In this document: positions 1 to 5,097 of the stretch, piece after piece | Layout: each line of letters begins with the position of its first letter | Position numbering within the stretch: the stretch's first letter is position 1 | NCBI GenBank assembly: GCA_021300055.1 | Contig: JAJTHU010000281.1 | Span: 1 to 5,097, forward strand | Direction of reading: 5' to 3' | Length of the DNA stretch: 5,097 nt | From: Nitrosomonadaceae bacterium | GTDB taxonomy: Bacteria > Pseudomonadota > Gammaproteobacteria > Burkholderiales > Usitatibacteraceae | Notes under the pieces: generated by a model | Seen by the model: only the letters and a program-made list of their open reading frames with translations | The model's database searches: none | Told to the model about the DNA's origin: nothing | Program-made: the position numbers and the translations under genes

Positions 1-278
1 AGCGGCACGAAGCCCAAGCGGTGCAACATGGTGTACACCGCATCCGTCTTCTTCCACTCGACGTGCGTCTGCGCTTCCGCAGGTCGCCACTTTTCAAGTG
101 CGCCGAGCAACAGGGCAAGCAAGGTGATTTCGATGGCACCGATCAAGAAGAACTCGGTGGCATCGAACGCGCGCTCGGCATATCCGCCCAACCCCAAGCC
201 ATGCAGCACCGGCAACACGCCAGTTTCAAAGACGTGCTGCTGCAACTCAGCAAAGATGCTTTCAATCCAATCGATCAT
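1..278 (-). CDS. Sterol desaturase / fatty acid hydroxylase-like membrane protein, N-terminal part (cut by window edge)
   Basis: The first 92 codons of a minus-strand gene that runs off the left edge. It starts at ATG 276-278, which overlaps the TGA of the deacetylase gene (275-277) as ATGA, so its translation is probably coupled to that gene; no Shine-Dalgarno is visible. The visible part has an amphipathic start (MIDWIESIFAELQQH), a hydrophobic segment at about residues 43-61 (TEFFLIGAIEITLLALLLG) that should cross the membrane, and then EKWRP followed by a polar stretch leading to YTMLHRLGF. This layout resembles the N-terminus of bacterial sterol desaturase family proteins, which are membrane di-iron enzymes with histidine clusters. 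Those diagnostic clusters would lie beyond the window, so the call is by resemblance and neighbourhood only. Another multi-pass membrane protein is possible. That a gene is present here is much more certain than its function. Confidence 0.62.
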   Translation of the reverse strand, partial: MIDWIESIFAELQQHVFETGVLPVLHGLGLGGYAERAFDATEFFLIGAIEITLLALLLGALEKWRPAEAQTHVEWKKTDAVYTMLHRLGFVP

Positions 279-1096
279 TGCTTGACCCGATATTGGGGGT
301 GCTCAGGCATTCGCGCAAAGCAAAAGCCGCGCGCCTTAAGACCACCGAGCAGCGTGTCTAGCTCGGGATAGAGCGGCGGCTTGCGTGACCAAATACCGAG
401 GTGCCAGAGCAGAATGTCACCGTTGCGGATATTGTTGAGTTGCGTCGCGATCAACCGATCAGCTGGATATTTGTCCGCTGGCAATTCGTCGCCAGAAAAC
501 CCGGCTGGCGACCAACCGACATGTCGATAGCCACACGCCGCTGCGTGACGCTCTGCGTTGGGTGTGAGCTTGCCGCCGGGCGCGCGCCAAATCTTGTCGA
601 TGGACTTGCCGGTCATCTGCTTGAACGCATCCGCGCTCATGTCGAGCTCACGGCAAACCTGCTTGGCATCGAGCAACTCTGCCTTACTGGCTTCGGATTT
701 GCTCCAAGGCACATAGCGTACCTTGTCGCCTACATCACCGCGAAAGTACCAGTGCCGCCACGTGTGCGAGCCGAACGAGTGTCCTTCGTCTGCGCGGGCT
801 TTCCAATACGCACTCCAAGACGGGTCGAGCGAGGTGTCGCCACGTACGGTTTTTTCGTTAGCGAGGAAGAAGGTCGCTTTCACGCCATGCTTTCGCAGGA
901 TTGCGGCCATCTCTTCGGCGGGTGCCATATTGCCGGTGTCAATGGTGAGATAGACCGTCTTCGCGCACGAGGTGGCTGCGGATGTGGCTGCCGATGTGGG
1001 CGCCGACGCTGCTGAAGTCGACAAGACGACTGCGGCAAAAGTGCCTAATCTGGCCAAGGCAACGAGCGCAGCCGAAGGTGCGACCGACCGCAGCAT
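275..1096 (-). CDS. Secreted polysaccharide deacetylase-family protein (NodB/CE4-like) with a variant first motif
   Basis: A protein of 273 residues. An N-terminal signal peptide (about residues 1-32, hydrophobic core LVALARLGTFAAVVL) is followed by a Ser/Thr/Ala-rich linker to residue 45, then a NodB-type domain. Motifs in order: TIDTG (51-55), ATFFLAN (74-80), SHTWRH (110-115, the metal-binding H-x3-H with H111 and H115), RAPGG (171-175), and DILLWH (227-232), matching the last CE4 motif. CE4 enzymes remove N- or O-acetyl groups from cell-wall or extracellular sugars using a divalent metal. In this protein the second Asp of the usual TFDDG is Thr, so metal binding or chemistry may differ; I recall TFDTG-type relatives in betaproteobacteria. 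The start at 1096 is preferred over an in-frame start at 1228, because it puts the signal peptide at the N-terminus and sits 2 bases after the propeller stop. It overlaps the next gene by 4 bases. Substrate unknown; the protein should act in the periplasm or envelope. Confidence 0.88.
   Translation of the reverse strand: MLRSVAPSAALVALARLGTFAAVVLSTSAASAPTSAATSAATSCAKTVYLTIDTGNMAPAEEMAAILRKHGVKATFFLANEKTVRGDTSLDPSWSAYWKARADEGHSFGSHTWRHWYFRGDVGDKVRYVPWSKSEASKAELLDAKQVCRELDMSADAFKQMTGKSIDKIWRAPGGKLTPNAERHAAACGYRHVGWSPAGFSGDELPADKYPADRLIATQLNNIRNGDILLWHLGIWSRKPPLYPELDTLLGGLKARGFCFARMPEHPQYRVKQ
962..1009 (-). repeat. 12-bp tandem repeat coding the Ser/Thr/Ala linker of the deacetylase
   Basis: Two nearly identical 12-base units (974-985 and 986-997, differing at one base) are flanked by degenerate copies at 962-973 and 998-1009. 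In frame they encode T-S-A-A repeats between the signal peptide and the deacetylase domain. Because the unit is a multiple of 3, copy-number change would only lengthen or shorten the linker. It could be chance low complexity in a GC-rich gene. Confidence 0.5.
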
Positions 1097-1098
1097 GA

Positions 1099-2088
1099 TC
1101 AACGCCGCGCAGCGTGGCCCATGAAGTAGATGCCGTGCGGGGACTTGCCAACGGGAATCTGCTTCTGGATTTGCTTGGTGGACATGTCGATGATGGTGAC
1201 TTTCTGCGCCCAGCGCGACGTTACCCACAACTCTTTACCGTCCGCCGTGAGTTCCATGCAATCCGGGCCCCCGGGCACTTTGATGGTGTCGATCACACTC
1301 AGCGTTTCTTGGTCGATGATATTCACGGTGTTCTCGACGCGATTACTCACCAAGATGCGACGCCCATCACCCATGGCGATGAAGTTATGCGCGCCCTTGC
1401 CGGTTTTGATTTTCTTGACGGTCTTTTGCGCACGCCAGTCAACGACCTCGACGTAATCCTCACCCGTCATGCCGATGAGCACATGCTTATCGTCGGGCGT
1501 CACCCACACGCCTGCTGGCATCTTGCCGACCGGCATGGTCCAGCGCACGGTTTGCGTGGCGAGATCAATCGCGGCAAGTTGGTTTGAATCTTGCAGCGTG
1601 ATGAACGCGAGCTTGCTGTCCGATGTAAACGCAACGTGCGAAGGCGCTTTCGGTGTGGGCAGGCGCTTGATGAGTTTGAAGTCACCGTCGTAAATGTCGG
1701 TGCGGTTGAGGCGCAGCGACACCGAGACAAACCATTTGCGGTCGGGTGAGAAACCGATTTGGTAAGGGTCCGAAATCTTCTCGATGCGGCGCTTGATCTC
1801 GCCCGTCTTGGGGTCGAGCAGCACCAAGTCATTCGACACCGCGTTAGCAACAATCAAGTACTGGTCATCGGGCGTGGCCATCAGGTGATGCGGCTCCTTA
1901 CCGACCGGGAATCGCTTGATCTCTTGCTTCTTCACCTTGTCGATGAGGCTCACTGTACCTTCACCGGAATTGAGCACAACCGCCACCTGTGCGTAGGCGC
2001 ACGATGACGCGGCGATGGCGAAGCCAAACAACAGGCGGGCGATTTGACGATAAGAGCCGGTAGAGAAGCGAGTAAGCGATAGCGACAC
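1099..2088 (-). CDS. Secreted YncE-like / YVTN-family beta-propeller protein
   Basis: A protein of 329 residues. It has a signal peptide (hydrophobic RLLFGFAIAASSCAYA, probable cleavage after Ala33), then a run of propeller repeats of the YVTN/YncE kind. Each repeat has the pattern PVGKxPxxxxxTPDDxxLxVxN...xVxxID. Clear copies begin near residues 61 (PVGKEPHHLMATPDD), 186 (PVGKMPAGVWVTPDD), 228 (KTGKGAHNFIAMGDG), 270 (KVPGGPDCMELTADG) and 312 (PVGKSPHGIYF); the last probably closes the ring with the N-terminal strand, as in seven-bladed propellers. Such proteins are usually periplasmic binding or scaffold proteins without a known reaction. The start is a GTG (2086-2088), chosen because it is the only start giving a full signal peptide; there is only a weak AGAAAGA upstream. 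It is the first gene of a tight operon: its TGA lies 2 bases before the deacetylase ATG. The ligand cannot be told from sequence. Confidence 0.87.
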   Translation of the reverse strand: MSLSLTRFSTGSYRQIARLLFGFAIAASSCAYAQVAVVLNSGEGTVSLIDKVKKQEIKRFPVGKEPHHLMATPDDQYLIVANAVSNDLVLLDPKTGEIKRRIEKISDPYQIGFSPDRKWFVSVSLRLNRTDIYDGDFKLIKRLPTPKAPSHVAFTSDSKLAFITLQDSNQLAAIDLATQTVRWTMPVGKMPAGVWVTPDDKHVLIGMTGEDYVEVVDWRAQKTVKKIKTGKGAHNFIAMGDGRRILVSNRVENTVNIIDQETLSVIDTIKVPGGPDCMELTADGKELWVTSRWAQKVTIIDMSTKQIQKQIPVGKSPHGIYFMGHAARR

Positions 2089-2196
2089 GAGGTGTTCTTT
2101 CTGAGTGATGCAACGGGAGCGGCAGGCTCTAAATAGCTAAAGACACGAGTGGAAAACAGGGCTGCAGAAAAGTGCGCGTATGCTACCATGCCCCCT
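2089..2196. promoter_or_regulatory. Divergent intergenic region expected to hold promoters for the propeller operon and the Nudix gene
   Basis: This is the only divergent gap in the window, so promoters for both directions are expected here. I see no strong sigma70 consensus. For the minus direction an AT-rich patch at 2130-2140 includes TATTTA as a possible -10 (complement of 2130-2135). For the plus direction TATGCT at 2179-2184 is a possible -10, but without a well-spaced TTGACA-like -35. If TATGCT is used, transcription would start close to the ATGs at 2188/2197 and the leader ORF would be nearly leaderless. The location is inferred from gene orientation; the individual boxes are weak guesses. 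Confidence 0.35.
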
Positions 2197-2277
2197 ATGA
2201 AGAACGCCCCTGCGCACGCATACGTTGACCCGCTTTTCAACGCCGCAATGTTCGCGCAAAACACCCGGCGCGCGTAG
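2197..2277 (+). CDS. Possible small leader ORF upstream of the Nudix gene
   Basis: A 26-residue reading frame beginning MKNAPAHAYV and ending FAQNTRRA, with stop TAG at 2275-2277 placed 2 bases before the Nudix ATG (2280) in a different frame. An in-frame ATG at 2188 would add three residues (MPPM...). The close stop-to-start spacing is typical of translationally coupled leader or small-protein genes, and the Nudix ATG has no Shine-Dalgarno of its own. Against it: no Shine-Dalgarno precedes the small ORF either, a frame of this length can arise by chance, and I do not recognise the peptide. It has no obvious membrane segment and no run of a single amino acid that would suggest classical attenuation. 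Confidence 0.3.
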   Translation: MKNAPAHAYVDPLFNAAMFAQNTRRA

Positions 2278-2279
2278 CC

Positions 2280-2903
2280 ATGCATCACCTGACGCCGCGA
2301 TTCTGCGTTCAGTGCGGCAGCGACCGCGTCAGCACTCGCATCCCCGACGGCGACGACCATCTGCGCGAGGTTTGCGACAACTGCGGACACATTCACTACT
2401 TCAATCCCAAGATTGTCGTCGGCGCACTGCCGGTGTTTGGCCACCAAGTGCTACTTTGCAAACGCGCCATCGAGCCGCGCTACGGCAAATGGACCCTTCC
2501 CGCTGGCTTTATGGAGGAAGGCGAATCGTTGGAGCAAGGCGCGATGCGCGAGAGCTTCGAGGAGGCGCGTGCGAAGCTAAGCAATTTGCAGCTCTACACG
2601 GTGATTTCGCTGCCGGACATTTCGCAGGTCTATATGCTGTTTCGTGCCACGCTCGACGCGGCTGAATTCAACGCGACCAAGGAAAGCCTTGAAGTGCGCT
2701 TGTTCGACGAGGCCGACATTCCGTGGGATGAGCTCGCGTTTCGCACCATCGCCTTTACGCTGCGCCATTACTTTGCTGACCGCAAAATCGGCGCGTATCC
2801 GGTGCGTACGGAAACCCTACAGCGTAGCGATTCACAAAAGCGCAGCGATTCACCAAGGCGTAGCGATCCACCGGGGCGAACCGACCTGCCAACAAAAGTC
2901 TAG
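2280..2903 (+). CDS. Nudix hydrolase with N-terminal zinc ribbon and a repetitive C-terminal tail
   Basis: A cytoplasmic-looking protein of 207 residues. Residues 9-35 hold a zinc ribbon with two cysteine pairs (CVQC at 9-12, CDNC at 32-35) followed by GHIHYFNPKIVVG, the layout of the Nudix_N_2 type. The Nudix box spans about residues 76-98: G76, five residues, E82, seven residues, R90-E91, then E94-E95. These acidic residues bind the metal that supports cleavage of nucleoside diphosphate-X substrates. The usual late Gly of the box is Arg97, a position I recall as variable in this subfamily. The conserved tail SLEVRLFDEADIPWDELAF (136-154) also fits relatives such as plant FAD pyrophosphatase NUDT23, so FAD, NADH or ADP-ribose are candidate substrates, unproven. 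The core ends near residue 169; residues 176-205 are five hexapeptide repeats. The gene stands alone on the plus strand, converges with the HDAC-like gene, and may be coupled to a small upstream ORF. Confidence 0.9.
   Translation: MHHLTPRFCVQCGSDRVSTRIPDGDDHLREVCDNCGHIHYFNPKIVVGALPVFGHQVLLCKRAIEPRYGKWTLPAGFMEEGESLEQGAMRESFEEARAKLSNLQLYTVISLPDISQVYMLFRATLDAAEFNATKESLEVRLFDEADIPWDELAFRTIAFTLRHYFADRKIGAYPVRTETLQRSDSQKRSDSPRRSDPPGRTDLPTKV
2805..2894 (+). repeat. 18-bp tandem repeat encoding R-[ST]-[DE]-x-x-x hexapeptides at the Nudix C-terminus
   Basis: Five consecutive 18-base units: 2805-2822 (degenerate), 2823-2840, 2841-2858, 2859-2876 and 2877-2894 (degenerate). The central three are close copies built on CG(T/C)AGCGAT(T/C)CAC. 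They encode RTETLQ, RSDSQK, RSDSPR, RSDPPG and RTDLPT. The unit is six codons, so gain or loss of copies keeps the frame. The block lies after the folded Nudix core and runs into the terminator inverted repeat. Confidence 0.85.
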
Positions 2904-2960
2904 TATCTACGGGCGTTTTCAGGCATTTTTCCCCAAACTGCCCGCCAATACTAGAGTTTT
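2894..2960. terminator. Symmetric inverted repeat, probable bidirectional terminator between convergent genes
   Basis: The outer arms 2894-2906 (AAAAGTCTAGTAT) and 2948-2960 (ATACTAGAGTTTT) pair at 12 of 13 positions. After a symmetric 3x3 mismatch, CGGGC (2910-2914) pairs with GCCCG (2940-2944), extended by a G-T pair and, after one mismatch, by TTT (2917-2919) with AAA (2935-2937). The stem is therefore in perfect register with no bulge. On either strand the 8-bp TCTAGTAT/ATACTAGA stem is followed after one base by TTTT, as expected for intrinsic termination in both directions. The Nudix TAG (2901-2903) lies inside the left arm and the HDAC TAA (minus strand, 2961-2959) overlaps the end of the right arm. 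The T tracts are short, so efficiency may be moderate. Confidence 0.65.
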
Positions 2961-3870
2961 ACTTTGGAAAACCCCATTGTCTGCGCGCGAGCGTGATCGT
3001 CGCCGCGTGGATACGCACGGTGTGTTCAATCTGCCGCGCATAGCCCCCGGCCATCGCAATGGCGACGGGAATGCCGCGTCCACGGCACGCCTCAAACACC
3101 ATCCGATCACGCGCTTCAAGCCCGGCGAAGCTGATCTTCAGCCGACCTAACCGATCGTCTTCGTACGGATCAGCGCCAGCGAGATAGATCACCAATTGCG
3201 GTGCAAACCGCGCGAACAACTCGTCTAAGCCAGCGGCGAGCGCCTGTAGGTAGTCGGCATCGGTGGTGCCGTCGGCGAGATCAATATCGATGTCACTCGC
3301 GAACTCGCGACGAAACGGATAGTTGCGCGCCCCGTGAATCGAAAACGTGAAGATGCTTGCGTCGCCCGACGTGATGGCCGCTGTGCCGTTACCTTGGTGC
3401 ACATCGCAATCGATGACCGCCACGTTTTCAACGGTGTGTTCGGCTTGCATGGCACGCGCGGCAACCACCGCATCGTTAAACACGCAAAAGCCTTCGCCGT
3501 GATCGTAAAACGCGTGATGCGTACCGCCCGCTAGGTTGGCCGATACGCCATCGCGCAGTGCCGCGCGACACGCCGCCACCGTCGCCCCGGATGATCGCTT
3601 GGAGCGCTCGACCATCTGCGGCGTCCACGGAAAGCCGATGAGCTTGGCCTCACGCTCACTGATCTCGCCGCGCTCCATGCGCAGCACGTAATCCGGCGCG
3701 TGCGCGCGGCAAAGCTCTTCAAAACTCGCGGCCGCCGGCACCTGAAACGCGTCATCACCAAAACCACCCGTGCTGCGCAGCACCTCACGCAGCAGGCGGT
3801 ATTTCTCCATAGGAAAGCGATGCCCCGGCGGCAAGGGCAACACAAAATGATCGGCGTAAAAAAGAAGCAT
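2959..3870 (-). CDS. Histone deacetylase-family protein, class IV (HDAC11-like) zinc deacetylase
   Basis: A full-length protein of 303 residues, a normal size for the family, with no signal peptide, so cytoplasmic. The start at ATG 3868-3870 gives the typical opening FYADHFVLPLPPGHRFPMEKY. Active-site elements: GGTHHAF with the His pair 118-119, GEGFCVFND (125-133), DCDVHQGNG (154-162) with zinc ligands D156 and H158, YLAGADPYEDDRLG (229-242) with zinc ligand D234, and AGGYA (274-278) with Y277 in the place of the catalytic tyrosine. All residues needed for Zn-dependent amide hydrolysis appear present. Bacterial members remove acyl groups from small molecules such as acetylpolyamines, or from proteins; which applies here cannot be told. 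It lies 63 bases downstream of the secretion ATPase on the same strand and could be cotranscribed, and it ends in the shared terminator facing the Nudix gene. No Shine-Dalgarno is evident before the ATG. Confidence 0.93.
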   Translation of the reverse strand: MLLFYADHFVLPLPPGHRFPMEKYRLLREVLRSTGGFGDDAFQVPAAASFEELCRAHAPDYVLRMERGEISEREAKLIGFPWTPQMVERSKRSSGATVAACRAALRDGVSANLAGGTHHAFYDHGEGFCVFNDAVVAARAMQAEHTVENVAVIDCDVHQGNGTAAITSGDASIFTFSIHGARNYPFRREFASDIDIDLADGTTDADYLQALAAGLDELFARFAPQLVIYLAGADPYEDDRLGRLKISFAGLEARDRMVFEACRGRGIPVAIAMAGGYARQIEHTVRIHAATITLARRQWGFPK

Positions 3871-3893
3871 TGCGGCGCGAAGCTGAGCAGCGT

Positions 3894-3920
3894 ATCAGCG
3901 GCGCTCCGGTGCGCGCTGAT
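3894..3920 (-). other. GC-rich hairpin between the ATPase and HDAC-like genes
   Basis: ATCAGCG (3894-3900) pairs with CGCTGAT (3914-3920), with an inner GCGC/GTGC stem (3901-3904 with 3909-3912, one G-T pair), a 4-base loop and one bulged base. It lies between the ATPase stop (3934-3936) and the HDAC start (3870). There is no T tract on the downstream side of the minus strand, so it is not a standard intrinsic terminator. It could be an mRNA-stabilising or processing hairpin, a partial attenuator, or chance. Confidence 0.4.
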
Positions 3921-3933
3921 GGTTTGGCAGCGA

Positions 3934-5097
3934 TTAACTCAGTGGCGCGACCTTCAACACTTCGTCGATGGTCGTCACACCCTGCGCGACCTTCATTGCA
4001 CCAGAGAGGCGCAGCGGCTTCATGCCGGATTTGTAGCATTGCTCGGTCACCGAGACGATGTCGGCGTGCTCGGTCACTAGCCGCTTCAATTCGTTGTTCA
4101 TGATGAGGATTTCGTAAATGCCCATCCGCCCCATGTAACCGGTGTTGCGGCACTCGAGGCAACCGACCGGCCGATAGACCTCTTTGGGTGGCTCACCCTT
4201 CCACGGCGACACCATCGAGTTCCACAGCTTGTGGTCGTTCGGTTCAGTGAACGGCACTTTTTCTTTGCAATGCGGACACAGCGTGCGGACCAAGCGCTGC
4301 GCCATGACGCCGATGACCGTCGAGTTCAACAAATACGCCGGTACGCCGAGGTCGAGCAAGCGCGTGACCGCGGTGGGCGCATCGTTGGTATGGAGCGTGG
4401 AGAGCACAAGGTGGCCCGTGAGCGCCGACTGAATCGCCATTTCCGCGGTTTGCAAGTCACGAATCTCGCCCACCATGATGATATCCGGGTCTTGACGCAT
4501 TAGCGCGCGGACACCCTCGGCAAAGCCCAAATCGATGTTGGTCTGCACCTGCATTTGGTTAAACGCGGGCTCGACCATCTCAATCGGATCTTCGATGGTG
4601 CAGACGTTCACTTCAGGGGTGGCGAGTTGCTTGAGCGTGGTGTAGAGCGTCGTGGTCTTACCGGAACCCGTCGGGCCGGTGACCAAAATGATGCCGCCCG
4701 GATGCTTGATAAGGTCTTGCCATTTGCCGTTGTCTTCCGGCGTAAATCCCAGCTCTGAAAAATCACGCACCAGCACTTCGGGGTCAAACACGCGCATGAC
4801 GAGTTTCTCGCCGTGCGCGGTCGGCAGCGTTGAGAGACGCAGTTCAACCTCCATGCCGTCTTGGGTGCGCGTCTTGATGCGGCCGTCTTGCGGACGGCGC
4901 TTTTCGACCACGTCCATGCGCCCAAGAATTTTGATACGCGCCGTCACCGCCGTGGCGACTGACGAAGGCATCTGATAGACCTCGTGCAACACGCCGTCGA
5001 TACGGAAGCGCACGGTGGCAGTTTCGCGGCGCGGCTCTAAGTGAATATCGGAGGCCCGTTGATCAAATGCGTACTGCCAGAGCCAATCGACCAACAC
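3934..5097 (-). CDS. Type II secretion / type IV pilus assembly ATPase, GspE/PilB (PulE) family, C-terminal part
   Basis: The 3' 388 codons of a minus-strand gene cut by the right edge; the first codon in view (GTG) is probably an internal Val, since the family is usually 500-600 residues long and the N-terminal domain is missing. Visible residues: the start of the N2 domain with ASDIHLEPR (15-23) and RFRIDGVLHEVY (30-41), the Walker A loop GPTGSGKTT (141-149), the Asp box around CTIEDPIE (166-173), Walker B DPDIIMVGEIRD (203-214), the His box LVLSTLHTNDA (230-240), and a four-cysteine zinc site, CPHC (274-277) and CLEC (313-316). These hexameric cytoplasmic ATPases power pilus or pseudopilus assembly at the inner membrane. 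GspE and PilB cannot be separated from this part. The downstream genes are not secretion or pilus genes (no gspF/pilC), so it may be an orphan or the last gene of a cluster to the right. Confidence 0.94.
   Translation of the reverse strand: MLVDWLWQYAFDQRASDIHLEPRRETATVRFRIDGVLHEVYQMPSSVATAVTARIKILGRMDVVEKRRPQDGRIKTRTQDGMEVELRLSTLPTAHGEKLVMRVFDPEVLVRDFSELGFTPEDNGKWQDLIKHPGGIILVTGPTGSGKTTTLYTTLKQLATPEVNVCTIEDPIEMVEPAFNQMQVQTNIDLGFAEGVRALMRQDPDIIMVGEIRDLQTAEMAIQSALTGHLVLSTLHTNDAPTAVTRLLDLGVPAYLLNSTVIGVMAQRLVRTLCPHCKEKVPFTEPNDHKLWNSMVSPWKGEPPKEVYRPVGCLECRNTGYMGRMGIYEILIMNNELKRLVTEHADIVSVTEQCYKSGMKPLRLSGAMKVAQGVTTIDEVLKVAPLS

Noticed and set aside
92..98. Nudix box with Arg in place of the late Gly (protein residues 92-98 of the Nudix gene) as evidence of an inactive enzyme
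   Set aside because: The metal-binding RE..EE residues are intact, and I recall this Gly position being variable in the zinc-ribbon Nudix subfamily. The coordinates given here are residue numbers; the DNA lies at about 2553-2573.
401..1015. Plus-strand open frame of about 200 codons antisense to the deacetylase gene
   Set aside because: It is entirely opposite a gene with clear motifs, its translation is rich in Arg, Cys and Gly with no recognisable domain, and it ends in a Cys/Gly/Arg run that is the reverse of the linker repeat. It is a GC-rich shadow frame.
1097..1228. Longer N-terminus for the deacetylase starting at 1228
   Set aside because: It would overlap the propeller gene by about 130 bases, add a His-rich non-conserved stretch, and bury the signal peptide. 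The start at 1096 fits the 2-base operon spacing.
1114..1587. Plus-strand open frame of about 157 codons opposite the propeller gene
   Set aside because: It is antisense to the repeated, clearly coding propeller sequence and shows no family features; its periodic look comes from the propeller repeats on the other strand.
1950..2447. Minus-strand open frame of about 165 codons spanning the divergent intergenic region
   Set aside because: It overlaps the start of the propeller gene in another frame and the Nudix zinc ribbon on the opposite strand. It has no domain signature and would contradict two well-supported genes.
2805..2894. The 18-bp tandem repeats as a CRISPR array or iteron origin
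   Set aside because: There are no spacers between units, the period is a multiple of 3 and in frame, and the repeats encode consistent hexapeptides. There are no replication genes or AT-rich region nearby.

Overview
The window looks like chromosomal DNA from a moderately GC-rich proteobacterium, most likely a betaproteobacterium. That placement rests on remembered resemblance of several proteins to betaproteobacterial families (the GspE/PulE-type ATPase, the Nudix protein with an N-terminal zinc ribbon, and the propeller/deacetylase/desaturase trio), not on a marker gene. There is no rRNA, tRNA, insertion sequence, integrase or CRISPR array, and coding density is high.

Left part (1-2088), all on the minus strand and read right to left: a secreted YncE-like beta-propeller (2088 to 1099), a secreted polysaccharide-deacetylase-like protein (1096 to 275) and the start of a sterol desaturase/fatty acid hydroxylase-like membrane protein (278 running off the left edge). 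The junctions are extremely tight: a 2-base gap, then a 4-base ATGA overlap. This argues for one translationally coupled operon. Two proteins look exported and the third looks membrane-bound, so an envelope-related role is reasonable, but the substrate is unknown.

Middle (2089-2960): a short divergent intergenic region, a possible 26-codon leader ORF ending 2 bases before the next start, and a plus-strand Nudix hydrolase. The Nudix protein ends in five hexapeptide repeats encoded by an 18-bp tandem repeat. The convergent junction with the next gene is a symmetric inverted repeat that overlaps both stop codons and has T tracts on both sides: a compact bidirectional terminator.

Right part (2959-5097), minus strand: a class IV (HDAC11-like) histone deacetylase-family protein and, upstream of it, the C-terminal 387 residues of a type II secretion/type IV pilus ATPase (GspE/PilB family) cut by the right edge. 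They are separated by 63 bases containing a GC-rich hairpin.

The enzymes themselves belong to known families. The features most worth following up are the coupled three-gene envelope operon with its altered deacetylase motif, the Nudix repeat tail, the possible leader ORF, and the terminator built into two stop codons. No clearly new defence or mobile system is visible.
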